The notes beneath the pieces were generated by a model. The model was not told the origin of the DNA, searched no databases, and saw only the letters and a program-made list of their open reading frames with translations. Shown piece by piece: positions 46,227 to 55,552 of a DNA stretch of 64,000 nt (within the stretch, counting starts at the first letter, position 1; each line of letters starts with the position of its first letter). The DNA is from a virus, in IMG/VR virus record IMGVR_UViG_3300031227_000034, positions 1 through 64,000 of that record. One strand, written 5' to 3'. A program made the position numbers and the translations under genes.

Positions 46227-46855
46227 TGGGAACGCCTGTTGTTAATGATAGTTGGGGCGGAATTATATCTGCCGATATTGATGTTGTGGTTGGAACACCA
46301 TTCGATTTACAAATAACTCCTGATGCTGGAAACTCGATTACAGATTTGGACTTGTCTGGCGATGGTTTTTTGTATGTTTACAATCCAGACGATATACTTC
46401 CGAAATTAAAATGTAGACTTTCTGGATGGAACGGAAATACAAACCTTACGCTAAACGATGTAAATTCAGACGTGTCACTATCTCTATTGTATGGATGGCG
46501 TATTGATGTTTCTTTCGGTAAATACGAATATGACAATCTTGTTTCCTCAATATCTATATTAAGCGACAAATCTTGGTTAGCAAAAACAGCTAATTATAGC
46601 CTAGCGGTAGCAGACCTTGTTTATCACACATATGCAACAAATGCAATAAATGTTGAATTGCCAAGCGTATCAACAACCGAAGATGGAATAATATCAGATA
46701 TAAGAAACGGGAATGCGGCAACACATAGCGTAACCGTTCAAGGAAACATTGCAGACGGTGACACAATAGAGGGTGCTGCAACTTATCCCTTGTTGCCAAC
46801 AGAAAATGGTAAGTTTAAATATCATCATGCAGATACAGATTGGAAATTAATTTAA
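46226..46855 (+). CDS. virion protein, 209 aa
   Basis: Beta-rich; starts MGTPVVNDSWGGIISADIDV. The C-terminal 60 residues (TEDGIISDIRNGNAATHSVT, ATYPLLPTENGKFKYHH) resemble phage fibre or structural C-terminal domains. TAATG overlap with the previous gene. Function unknown. Confidence 0.65.
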   Translation: MGTPVVNDSWGGIISADIDVVVGTPFDLQITPDAGNSITDLDLSGDGFLYVYNPDDILPKLKCRLSGWNGNTNLTLNDVNSDVSLSLLYGWRIDVSFGKYEYDNLVSSISILSDKSWLAKTANYSLAVADLVYHTYATNAINVELPSVSTTEDGIISDIRNGNAATHSVTVQGNIADGDTIEGAATYPLLPTENGKFKYHHADTDWKLI

Positions 46856-46856
46856 C

Positions 46857-47675
46857 GTGCCTAGCACCAAAGCAATCAGATTAGTTATTCAGAGTTACAT
46901 AAAAGAAGCTACAGGTTTAACCAATGTAATTAATGCTAAGACCGTAGAGGAAAAGATGGGTCCCAAGCCTGACCTTCCATATGCAACATACAGAATGATT
47001 ACTGGCAGAATAAGATATGGATTAAGAGATTCACAAATAACTCCAACGGATTCTTTGTCAGACGAAACAAGGCAAGAAGGTTTAAGAAAGTTTACTATTA
47101 GCTTTAACGCATATGGAGACGGAAACACAGAATCGGCAGATATTATTGAGGACCTTATAGACAGGCTTCAAAACAATTATTATGCCAGCGACCTTCAACA
47201 AAGACAAGAAGTTGATATTAGTGTAGACACGGTTATAGATGTCATGACATATACGGTTACTATAAGTGGATACGACATTTCAATAACAAGCGGTGTTGGT
47301 GCGACAGCAGAGTCGATTAGAGACTTGCTTTTAGCTGCCGTAAATTTAACAAGCCTTGGAGTTTTAGCCGAAAATGGAACAACAACTGACACTCTTAAAA
47401 TTACAAGTGTTGTTCCCGGATACGAATGGTCATGTGTTGCTGGCTCTAATTTAATAAAAGAAGAGATAAAAGACGGCGTTTATATTTCTTATATAGACGA
47501 GTTTGGAAATACAGATTTAACTGGTGTTTTAGACACTGGATTTGAAGATAGATCGCAAGTTGACATTTGGTTTACTTGCACAAATACGAGTTTTGACGAG
47601 ATTGACCTGATTGAACATGTGGAAGCAGAATATAATCAGGGCGACATTAACGAAGATATAGACGCTGATTTTTAA
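46857..47675 (+). CDS. tail terminator-like protein with inserted beta domain, 272 aa
   Basis: GTG start. The opening MPSTKAIRLVIQSYIKEATG and LPYATYRMITGRIRY match neck/tail terminator proteins (gp12-like). Residues about 118-205 (DVMTYTVTISGYDISITSGV, DTLKITSVVPGYEWSCVAGS) form an inserted beta domain, like those in the connector and baseplate J proteins. It should cap the tail and join it to the head. Confidence 0.7.
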   Translation: MPSTKAIRLVIQSYIKEATGLTNVINAKTVEEKMGPKPDLPYATYRMITGRIRYGLRDSQITPTDSLSDETRQEGLRKFTISFNAYGDGNTESADIIEDLIDRLQNNYYASDLQQRQEVDISVDTVIDVMTYTVTISGYDISITSGVGATAESIRDLLLAAVNLTSLGVLAENGTTTDTLKITSVVPGYEWSCVAGSNLIKEEIKDGVYISYIDEFGNTDLTGVLDTGFEDRSQVDIWFTCTNTSFDEIDLIEHVEAEYNQGDINEDIDADF

Positions 47676-47686
47676 GGAGCATTAAA

Positions 47687-49894
47687 ATGGCAGCAATAAT
47701 TAGTCCCAACATTGTAAACGTACAGGCGGTAATAGAATCGTCATCTGGCGAAGCCGCAGGTTTTGGTATCGGAATGATAACAGGACCTCACACACAATTT
47801 ATGGATAAGTATAAGACTTATTCAAAACAGGATTTTGTAGATGCATTTCCTGTTGGCAATCCATTTAGGACAGCCATGAATGCATATTTTTCTCAAAGTC
47901 CAAGTCCAAAAACTGTTGCTGTTGGAAGAATAGCTATGGACGGTCAGAGAGTTAAAATAACATCAAAAGCACCCGATTATTATGATTACATTTTATACGG
48001 TGCAACTTATATTAACTTTACTGTTAGTAACGGCACTGTCGGAGCTGGCACAAGTTCATTTATTTTTTCTGGCACACAAGCCAATGCCGATGATTTTGAG
48101 TCTGGTGAAGAAATTGTATACTCTGGCGATGGCACTGCCGGAGATGGAACTTATACTGTTGATGGTGACGCAAGCTATACGGGCGGTCTTGTTACTGTTC
48201 CTGTTGTCGAAGAAATTGATGCACTGGCAGACTTTGACGGTAATTTAAAAAGAGATAAAATGGATGATGGTGGTTTTGTCGAACCCCATGAAGAAATAAC
48301 AGCCGATGGCAACGGAAATGTTGCTGCCGCTGGAACGGGAACAATTACGTTTGCTGGTGTAAGTGGTGATAAGGACAAGTTTCTTGTAGACTATACATTT
48401 TCATATGAAGACGATACTGGCACTCTTGCCGACACCACGTTTCAGGTGAAAGCCAATGCTACATACGCAGCGAATGTTATTACCGTTCCTGTTGAAGAGG
48501 CAACAACTGGCGGAAACATGGATGGAACAATTACGCTTAACGTAAACGAATGGAATTGCTCTGGGTCAACAGCCACCGATACAGCCGGGTCTGATGCATT
48601 AATATTTTTGGGAAGCCAGCTTGACGCAGACAAGTTTCAGGCCGGAGAAGTTTTTGCATACTCTGGCGACACAACAACTGCCGTAAACGGAAACTATACA
48701 GTTAGAGCCGCACCGACATATGCTCCGGGCATTGTTACGGTCTTAGTAGAAGAGGCTATTCCGGGGACAATCACAGACGATGGAGTTATTGCTGTTGCAG
48801 AAGATATTGCTGATATTGCTGCTTATTTGTCTCTTGCAGCAAATAACGATGCATATATGAGGTTGTTTGTTTCTTCGGCACACACAGCGGGAAATCCATA
48901 TTTTAATGTGACTCCAATTACTACTGGAGATTTTTACAAACTTAATGTTGGATATAAAAATTCTGACGATGAATTTGTAGAAGACTGGTCTTATGCGTCA
49001 ATAGACTATCTTGCAGCTTTACAAGCTTTATCTGATGCAGCAAGAAAAACAGCATGGCAAGACGGTTTAGACGACATCATGGATGTTAGTAATGATTTTT
49101 ATGGATACGCAATTACAAGCACATCTCTGGCAGATCAAGAATACGTTGCCGAATGGGATGCCACTAAAAACAAAAGACTTATTCTTAGAACATCTGGTGC
49201 TACAAATAAAACAACTACCGTTGCCGCTGATTCAAGTTCTTTGAGTGCTATTATGAAAATTATTGGTAGACGAGGCTCTGTTGTTTACCACTCAAAAGCA
49301 AATCAGTCAACAAGTGACGAGTTTATTGATATGGCAGTGCTTGGTTCAAGACTTTGGATTAATCCAGACATCAAAACAGCAACTTGGTTTAATGTCACAT
49401 TGAATGGAATTACTCCAGACTTAAATACTGCAATGACATCAACAATGCAAGCCAACCTTAAAGCGAAATATTGCAACTTCTATACAAATGGCGGTCCTGC
49501 AAACATTTTATATTGGGGAACTTGTTCAGACGGTCAATTTATTGATACTCATTTGGCTGCTGACTGGGCTGTTGCAAGAACTACCGAATGGATTGCTGAT
49601 ATGCTTCACAGTGCATCGCAGTCTGGCGGAAAAGTTCCTTACACCCAAAAAGGTGCGAACGATCTTAGCACAAATTTGATTAGGCTTGCTAATTTGGGAT
49701 TTAGAACAGGTGCATTTATTGAGGATTATGTAAATTATCCCGGACTTGGTTTTGGACTTATAGTTCCGGTAGTTGCAAACGCATTACCAGCAGATAGAAC
49801 AAATAGGATTTACAAAGGTCTTGTTTTAACAGTTAAAGAGGCTGGAGCAATCCATTCTGTTGACGACACATTTATCAAGATTTCAATATCTTAA
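47687..49894 (+). CDS. contractile tail sheath (DUF3383-type) with inserted repeats, 735 aa
   Basis: N-terminal IISPNIVNVQAVIESSSGEA and the C-terminal half (ITSTSLADQEYVAEWDATKN, FRTGAFIEDYVNYPGLGFG, RIYKGLVLTVKEAG) match DUF3383 sheath proteins. Residues about 105-370 contain three degenerate beta repeats (SGTQANADDFESGEEIVYSG, KANATYAANVITVPVEEA, GSQLDADKFQAGEVFAYSG), an insertion likely on the sheath surface. It contracts during DNA injection. Confidence 0.88.
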   Translation: MAAIISPNIVNVQAVIESSSGEAAGFGIGMITGPHTQFMDKYKTYSKQDFVDAFPVGNPFRTAMNAYFSQSPSPKTVAVGRIAMDGQRVKITSKAPDYYDYILYGATYINFTVSNGTVGAGTSSFIFSGTQANADDFESGEEIVYSGDGTAGDGTYTVDGDASYTGGLVTVPVVEEIDALADFDGNLKRDKMDDGGFVEPHEEITADGNGNVAAAGTGTITFAGVSGDKDKFLVDYTFSYEDDTGTLADTTFQVKANATYAANVITVPVEEATTGGNMDGTITLNVNEWNCSGSTATDTAGSDALIFLGSQLDADKFQAGEVFAYSGDTTTAVNGNYTVRAAPTYAPGIVTVLVEEAIPGTITDDGVIAVAEDIADIAAYLSLAANNDAYMRLFVSSAHTAGNPYFNVTPITTGDFYKLNVGYKNSDDEFVEDWSYASIDYLAALQALSDAARKTAWQDGLDDIMDVSNDFYGYAITSTSLADQEYVAEWDATKNKRLILRTSGATNKTTTVAADSSSLSAIMKIIGRRGSVVYHSKANQSTSDEFIDMAVLGSRLWINPDIKTATWFNVTLNGITPDLNTAMTSTMQANLKAKYCNFYTNGGPANILYWGTCSDGQFIDTHLAADWAVARTTEWIADMLHSASQSGGKVPYTQKGANDLSTNLIRLANLGFRTGAFIEDYVNYPGLGFGLIVPVVANALPADRTNRIYKGLVLTVKEAGAIHSVDDTFIKISIS

Positions 49895-49904
49895 GGAGTA
49901 AATA

Positions 49905-50339
49905 ATGATAATTACATACGACCCTGCTGAAATTTCTTTTGCCTTTGGAGATCATCTCGTAACAGATTGGGCTGAAGACACTCAGGTTAAAATAGAATTT
50001 AATGCTGACTCATACTCTTTAACTAGAGGCGTGAAGTCTAACATTAGAAACAGAATGCACGATTCTACAGCAAAGGTTACAATCTCTGTGCAGCCCCAAG
50101 GGTTAGACAACAAAGCCTTAGATTCTGTCAGAAATATAGACCTGTCTAGTAACGCAGGAACAAAGTCTCTAATCATAAAACATCAAGCAATCGGTCTTGT
50201 TTTTGAAGCACCTGACGCTTGGGTAATGAAAGTTCCAGATACCGATCTTTCAAAAGAGATTGGCGCAACCTCTTGGGTTTTTGAGACTAGCTTTGCAACA
50301 TGCAAACTTGAGTTCGAAGGGGCGGTTCTTGGAGCTTAA
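49905..50339 (+). CDS. tail tube-like protein 1 (DUF3277-like), 144 aa
   Basis: IITYDPAEISFAFGDHLVTD, LTRGVKSNIRNRMHDSTAKV and FETSFATCKLEFEGAVLGA match DUF3277-like tube or tail-core proteins. It is directly followed by a paralogue. Confidence 0.8.
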   Translation: MIITYDPAEISFAFGDHLVTDWAEDTQVKIEFNADSYSLTRGVKSNIRNRMHDSTAKVTISVQPQGLDNKALDSVRNIDLSSNAGTKSLIIKHQAIGLVFEAPDAWVMKVPDTDLSKEIGATSWVFETSFATCKLEFEGAVLGA

Positions 50340-50343
50340 ATAA

Positions 50344-50763
50344 ATGATTAGAACATACGACCCTAAAAGCGTAACCGCTGTTTTTGGCGTTCTCCCACTT
50401 ACGGATTTCGTCAAAGGCACGTTTATAACTGTAAAGCAAAATTCTGCAAAGTGGAATTTTACTCCGGGGTTGGGCGGTAATAATACAAGATCAAGAATTG
50501 ATAATGACAGTGCAACAATTACGTTTTCGCTAATGTCAAATTCAACAGATAACGACATGTTTTATGCTGCGTTTTTGGCAGACGTTATCGGTGCTGGAGC
50601 TTTACCATTAATTATAACAGAAATGGACACTCTTGGAGTTACATTCACATGTCTTGAGGCATGGGTTGAAAAGTTCCCTGACGTATCTATAAGCGAAAAA
50701 GTTGGAAGCACAACATGGACACTAAAGACAGATTCAATAATACCAATTAAAATTAACACTTAG
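50344..50763 (+). CDS. tail tube-like protein 2, 139 aa
   Basis: MIRTYDPKSVTAVFGVLPLT, TPGLGGNNTRSRIDNDSATI and EAWVEKFPDVSISEKVGSTT align along the full length with the preceding protein, though identity looks low. Two tube paralogues in tandem suggest one forms the tube and the other its tip or terminator. Confidence 0.8.
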   Translation: MIRTYDPKSVTAVFGVLPLTDFVKGTFITVKQNSAKWNFTPGLGGNNTRSRIDNDSATITFSLMSNSTDNDMFYAAFLADVIGAGALPLIITEMDTLGVTFTCLEAWVEKFPDVSISEKVGSTTWTLKTDSIIPIKINT

Positions 50764-50774
50764 GAGATAAGAAA

Positions 50775-51248
50775 ATGGCTGAAGAAATTGTAAGAGTTGA
50801 AAAAGAAATAAACGGAACTGTTTATAAGTATCAAAAACTTAGAAACAAAGAATTATTTGAGCAACTTGAATTTTTAAGAAAAGCGATGTCTGGTTTTGAC
50901 GGGACTTCATTGTCTGGCGGAATTTCTGCTGCACAAAAGGTTTCTGCCGCTAGTGCAAAAAAAGATGGCGAAGTAGATACGTCTGAGGCTGAACATTTTA
51001 TGGTTAGTCTGATTTTAGAAATCATGAACTCGTTTACTATGCCAGAGCTATATAATTTCGCAGAAAAATTAAGCAAGGGCGGAAAAACAACACGTCATAT
51101 AAAAGAGACAGATGTTGACATTAATCTCGACATGAATGTTGTTGACATTAAAGATTTACCAGACCTCGTGCTATTTTTCTGCGAGGTGAATGAAGTCGGA
51201 AATTTTTTCAGCACCCTTATTGGACTTGGCAGCAAAATAACGCTGTAA
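50775..51248 (+). CDS. tail assembly chaperone (G-type), 157 aa
   Basis: Acidic helical protein between tube and tape measure genes, where the chaperone lies in nearly all long-tailed phages. It ends EVGNFFSTLIGLGSKITL. A slippery stretch A-AAT-TTT-TTC at 51200-51209 near its end allows -1 shift into the overlapping downstream frame. ATG after TAGGAGATAAGAAA. Confidence 0.8.
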   Translation: MAEEIVRVEKEINGTVYKYQKLRNKELFEQLEFLRKAMSGFDGTSLSGGISAAQKVSAASAKKDGEVDTSEAEHFMVSLILEIMNSFTMPELYNFAEKLSKGGKTTRHIKETDVDINLDMNVVDIKDLPDLVLFFCEVNEVGNFFSTLIGLGSKITL

Positions 51249-51457
51249 CGTCAAATAAGTTGCCGGAAGGAGTGCAGTCTATTACTTATCCAGACTGTCC
51301 CAAAGGATTTATGGATGGCTTATCTGGACTAAAGACTCTTTTGTTTTCTACAAAAAGAGAGAGCTATTCTACGATTGAGAAAATGTGTCCAGTGTCGATA
51401 CTTGATGCGTTGTTATTGAATATAATTACAACGCCTGACATAAAGTATAAAAAATAA
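50775..51457 (+). CDS. tail assembly chaperone, -1 frameshift fusion (GT-type)
   Basis: The -1 frame is open from the slippery site through the downstream region: after NFF it reads QHPYWTWQQNNAVTSNKLPE, then GVQSITYPDCPKGFMDG to the stop at 51457. Switching frame at TTTTTTC (51203-51209) joins the two reading frames into about 227 residues. The downstream ORF alone would need a TTG start with weak support. The fusion product binds the tape measure protein in known systems. Confidence 0.75.
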
Positions 51458-53496
51458 TGGCCGAAACTGTAGTAAGAACATTAGTAACAAAATGGCTTGT
51501 TAAGTCTGATACTAAGGGTATAAAAGACCTTAACAAAGAGCTTGCAAATTCTATGAAGCTTCTTGCGGCAACAGCCGCAGCTTTTACTGCTGTAGTTCTT
51601 CCTGCCGCCAAGCTTCAAGAAGCAATAAGAACAACAATGACCCTTACAGATCAGGCTGGGTCAAAAATATTAAAGCTTGAAAAAGATTTAACAAATTCTG
51701 CAATTAAACTTTCTAACAAATTCGCCATAAGTTCAGCTAAAGTTGCCGATGGTTTTTATCAGTCAAGATCAACTGGTGCGAGATTTTTATCTGAGAGATT
51801 TAACGAGTTGTCAAAAACATCTCTGCAAATGTCTCAGGTTGTTGGAATGTCTATGTACGATGCTGTTGAAGGCTTGAATGATACATTAAACTCTTTTGGA
51901 TTAGAATCAAATGAGTTTGACAGGGTTGCAGACACACTATTTACAACATCAAAACTTGCTGCTACAACTGTTCCTCAATTAGTTGTTGCGATGAAACAAA
52001 CCGCTCCTGCTGCAAGAACAGCCGGAATTGGTATTGAAAAAGCATCCGCAATTCTCGCCACATTTGCAAACAGAGGAATTAAAGCTGCCGATGCTGGAAT
52101 GGCATTTAAACAGATTTTTGTTAGAATGTTGACTGGCAAAAACCTTAAAATGCTTGAAAAGCTAAGGGTGGGTGGTAAAAAAGTAAGTCCATACGATGAG
52201 TTCGGCGAAGTAAGAAACGTAATGGAAGTCTTGAAGGATGTCAAAAAAGCAACAAGCAAAATGAATGCCAGAAAAAGGCTTCAAATTTATAGAGACATCG
52301 CAGGACAGTTCCCGTTTTCAAGATTTGCAGCATTAATGGGTTCAAATCTTGACCAAATGGTTGACTATGAGAAAGCATTAGAGCGTTCTGGTGGTGCTTT
52401 AGACAAAGCATTTAACATCAAAATGGCATCTGCATCAATGCAGCTACAGTTATTTTGGGTAAGAATTAAAAATGTTGCTGCACAAATTGGCGAACCAATG
52501 CTTGCACCGCTTACCAAAATGATAACTGCTGTTAGTGAAGTTGTAGAGAACATTTCTGATTGGATTATGGTAAACGAAGAATTAGCAGAAAGTTTTGCCT
52601 TGTTTGGCGGATCGCTTATGGTCTTGCTGGCTATTACGGCAGTTATCGGTGCGTTAATAACGTCTTTTGGGTTATTAAAGTCCGCAGGCATTGGTGCATG
52701 GATGGCAATGTTGTGGCCTATTATGCTTGTTATTGGCGCTTTAATGGCTGTTTGGGCGTTATATGACGACATAAGCTCATCAGTTACAGACCCGTCTTCT
52801 GATTCTTTTATAACCGCTTTCTTGTCTCCTCATAAAGACGACAACAAGCTTCAAAAAAGTGCAAGGGCATTCTTTGCTCAACAGCTTCATAGTATGCAGA
52901 CTGGAAGTTCTGAAAGCCAACGGGCGGCTATTATGGAAAAAGATACAAGTCTAAAAAAACAATATAAAGAAGACATTGTTGGCAAAACAAATAAAGAAAA
53001 AAGCAAGCTTCTACGTGATCTCAATAGTGACCTAAAAGAAAACAGGGCATTAATGCAGAGAATAAAAGACCAGTGGGGACAGACAATAAAAGACAATGTT
53101 GAAAGAAAAAAACTTTACGATTCACAATCTGGAGAAAGAACACCTATGCCAAGTGTTCTTGATGAACCACTAGAGGTTTTGCGTAGAGGAGCAATAGCCC
53201 CGTTTAATTTCGGCTTTGATGTCGGAAGCTCAATGTCCGAGGGGATTGGGTGGATGGCTGGTCGTGTTGACAAAAACTACAACGATTTTAACGCAAGGTC
53301 TAATAACGTAAAACTTATATATCAGATAAAAACAAAAACACCAGCAGAAACAGAAACCATTAAGCAAGTGTTGATAAGGCAGCGTAGAGATAGTAGTTTT
53401 GCAGATCATCTTAACCCTGCCGTGTTTGGAAGCTACCCAACAATACTAGATAGGTCTCAAGTTTTAGAGTTAGACCCCGGATCAGATGTGGAGTAA
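51457..53496 (+). CDS. tape measure protein, 679 aa
   Basis: KASAILATFANRGIKAADAG, LQMSQVVGMSMYDAVEGLND and RFAALMGSNLDQMVDYEKAL match the TP901-type tape measure core. Two hydrophobic helices near residues 385-430 (MVLLAITAVIGALITSFGLL, IMLVIGALMAVWALYDD) may help membrane penetration. Its ATG overlaps the chaperone stop. Short for a myophage, implying a tail of about 100 nm if the usual 1.5 angstrom per residue holds. Confidence 0.88.
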   Translation: MAETVVRTLVTKWLVKSDTKGIKDLNKELANSMKLLAATAAAFTAVVLPAAKLQEAIRTTMTLTDQAGSKILKLEKDLTNSAIKLSNKFAISSAKVADGFYQSRSTGARFLSERFNELSKTSLQMSQVVGMSMYDAVEGLNDTLNSFGLESNEFDRVADTLFTTSKLAATTVPQLVVAMKQTAPAARTAGIGIEKASAILATFANRGIKAADAGMAFKQIFVRMLTGKNLKMLEKLRVGGKKVSPYDEFGEVRNVMEVLKDVKKATSKMNARKRLQIYRDIAGQFPFSRFAALMGSNLDQMVDYEKALERSGGALDKAFNIKMASASMQLQLFWVRIKNVAAQIGEPMLAPLTKMITAVSEVVENISDWIMVNEELAESFALFGGSLMVLLAITAVIGALITSFGLLKSAGIGAWMAMLWPIMLVIGALMAVWALYDDISSSVTDPSSDSFITAFLSPHKDDNKLQKSARAFFAQQLHSMQTGSSESQRAAIMEKDTSLKKQYKEDIVGKTNKEKSKLLRDLNSDLKENRALMQRIKDQWGQTIKDNVERKKLYDSQSGERTPMPSVLDEPLEVLRRGAIAPFNFGFDVGSSMSEGIGWMAGRVDKNYNDFNARSNNVKLIYQIKTKTPAETETIKQVLIRQRRDSSFADHLNPAVFGSYPTILDRSQVLELDPGSDVE

Positions 53497-53499
53497 ATA

Positions 53500-54246
53500 A
53501 TGCCAATATCAATGTTATTTAGAAAACAGCAACCAACAAGGTTTGTTCCAAAAGGTGCGGAACTAAGCTCTGAGCAAATATGGGGGGAAAGATTTCACTC
53601 AGGAAACTCCTTTGAAGATTTGGCAGTAAATACTGGTATAAAAGAAAAAACAGGAATAATAACTATTGACGCAACTATTGATGAAACGCATACGAACACA
53701 GTAACCATAGCAACATATCCTGTTGAAGACGGTGTAGAGATGACAAGTCACTGCATTAAAAATCCACAAAGATATAGAATGACTGGAGTTATTTCTGACA
53801 CTCCACTCGGATTAAGTCTTTTAAATCCATTGGCGGCAGGCATAGGATCAATAAGTAATTTTAACGAGAACTATAAGTCTCGCTCACAAAACTCGTACAA
53901 TGATATAATAGAACTTCAAAACTTATGTATTCCGTTTTCAATTATATCTGGACTAAAAAGATATGAGAGTATGCTTATGTCAGAGTTTACTGTTACTAAA
54001 GATATAAACACTGCAAATGAAATAAGATTTTCTTGTGATTTAGTGGAAGTTATTGTTGTAAAAAACACGATAGGACTGATTAGGGGGTCAACGCTTGAGA
54101 AAAATGCTGCTCTTACGGAAGCCGCAAACGAAGGCAAGACACCGCCAGTGCCTCTTGACGCAGCAAAAAAGGATTTTATTCGTAACAAACCGTTTCTTAG
54201 AAATTTAACAGAATCGTTTTCTCCGGGTTCGCTAAAGCTAAAGTAA
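53500..54246 (+). CDS. Dit-like baseplate protein, 248 aa
   Basis: IATYPVEDGVEMTSHCIKNP, YRMTGVISDTPLG and LQNLCIPFSIISGLKRYESM match the Dit-like N-terminal domain of Mu-like baseplate proteins that join tube and hub. It follows the tape measure gene by three bases. Confidence 0.75.
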   Translation: MPISMLFRKQQPTRFVPKGAELSSEQIWGERFHSGNSFEDLAVNTGIKEKTGIITIDATIDETHTNTVTIATYPVEDGVEMTSHCIKNPQRYRMTGVISDTPLGLSLLNPLAAGIGSISNFNENYKSRSQNSYNDIIELQNLCIPFSIISGLKRYESMLMSEFTVTKDINTANEIRFSCDLVEVIVVKNTIGLIRGSTLEKNAALTEAANEGKTPPVPLDAAKKDFIRNKPFLRNLTESFSPGSLKLK

Positions 54247-54590
54247 TGATAAAAATACCATTTAATCCAATTGATCCAAATCAATATTTTACGATATCTC
54301 TTTCGGGAAAAGAATATGTACTATTTTTTAAATACAATCCAAGAGTAGAAAATACGGGTGGTGACAGCGGTGCGTGGTATATGGACATAATGTTTGACAT
54401 TGAAACCCCGATAGCCCGTGGAGTAAAAATTGTTCCAGACTATCCATTAAACCTTTCAGATGTAAATCCGTTTTTGCCAGACCAAATATTCGCTGTTTTT
54501 AACGAACATGGCGGAGACGAATCAATAGGAAGAAGAGACTTGGGAATTAGGTCTATCATTATTTATGACCCTTTGGATAATGAAGAATAA
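54246..54590 (+). CDS. baseplate plug-like protein (Pam3 gp18-like), 114 aa
   Basis: FNPIDPNQYFTISLSGKEYV and WYMDIMFDIETPIARGVKIV, then RDLGIRSIIIYDP, resemble the small plug proteins of cyanophage and Mu-like baseplates (DUF6983-like). The stop/start overlaps on both sides tie it to the Dit-like and hub genes. Confidence 0.7.
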   Translation: MIKIPFNPIDPNQYFTISLSGKEYVLFFKYNPRVENTGGDSGAWYMDIMFDIETPIARGVKIVPDYPLNLSDVNPFLPDQIFAVFNEHGGDESIGRRDLGIRSIIIYDPLDNEE

Positions 54591-55552
54591 TGTCGTTGAT
54601 AAATGAAATAAAATTAACATCAGTGTCGCCCGTTGGCACAAGAACCGAACTCGCCAGAAAAACAGGCGGAAGCTGGTCTTTAGAAATATCTGACTTAGCC
54701 ATATCTTTTGATATAAAAAAGACAATAGGAAAAGAAAAAAACACTGCAAAAATAAAAATTTATAATTTAAGCGAAACCAACAGGAGTGAATTTTTAAATA
54801 GAGGGTCAAACGTAACTCTTGGGTTTGGTAAAAAAATAGACGACACCATTCTGGGGCCGCCAAGCCCAAACGATCAGCCAATATTTTTTACAATATTTAA
54901 AGGCGATGTGTTTAACTCTAGTTCATTTGCCGGAAGCGAGGCCGACAAGGAAACACTAATAGAGTGCAGCACTGGAGGCAAGGCTTATAATCAAGTAGTT
55001 AATTGGTCTTTAGGTCCGGCATCAAGAATAGACGAAATCTTGGGTCTTGTAACAAAAAGCCTTAAAGACGCTGGAGTTACAATGGGAACAGATTTTGTCA
55101 GGGAATACAAAGAAAAATCAAAAAAACAAGGTACATTTTTTCCGACAGGCTGGGCAGTTTCGGCAAAACTAGAAAAAGCACTTAGCATGGTTTTTAGCAG
55201 AATTAAACAAAACTATTCAATACAGGACGATGTTTTTTATTACCACTCAGTGTTTGACCCGTCTCAGGTAAACAAGGTTTTGTTAACCCCCCAAACTGGT
55301 CTTATTTCGTCTGTATCAAAAATACAAAAAAGACTCTCAGACCCGACCGAAGAAAGAAGCCAAAAAAAAGAAGTTAATGGCATAAAGTTTAAGTGTCAAA
55401 TCATTCCCGGAATACAGCCGGGAAATTTAGTTGAAATAGACTCTAGGTATGCCAAAGGAGATTATGTATTGCATAATTGTCGCTATGTTGGTGGAACAAG
55501 AGTAGTTGACTGTTATATATTGTGTGAAGCAATAGAATTTGGAACACATTAG
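54590..55552 (+). CDS. baseplate hub protein, 320 aa
   Basis: LAISFDIKKTIGKEKNTAKI, IYNLSETNRSEF and IKFKCQIIPGIQPGNLVEID fit the hub (gp27-like) of Mu/P2-type baseplates. The hub receives the spike and the tube. TAG overlaps the next ATG. Confidence 0.8.
   Translation: MSLINEIKLTSVSPVGTRTELARKTGGSWSLEISDLAISFDIKKTIGKEKNTAKIKIYNLSETNRSEFLNRGSNVTLGFGKKIDDTILGPPSPNDQPIFFTIFKGDVFNSSSFAGSEADKETLIECSTGGKAYNQVVNWSLGPASRIDEILGLVTKSLKDAGVTMGTDFVREYKEKSKKQGTFFPTGWAVSAKLEKALSMVFSRIKQNYSIQDDVFYYHSVFDPSQVNKVLLTPQTGLISSVSKIQKRLSDPTEERSQKKEVNGIKFKCQIIPGIQPGNLVEIDSRYAKGDYVLHNCRYVGGTRVVDCYILCEAIEFGTH

Noticed and set aside
51260-51457. Independent 65-aa gene with TTG start
   Set aside because: The -1 frame is open across the upstream slippery site, and the chaperone frameshift explains the ORF better.
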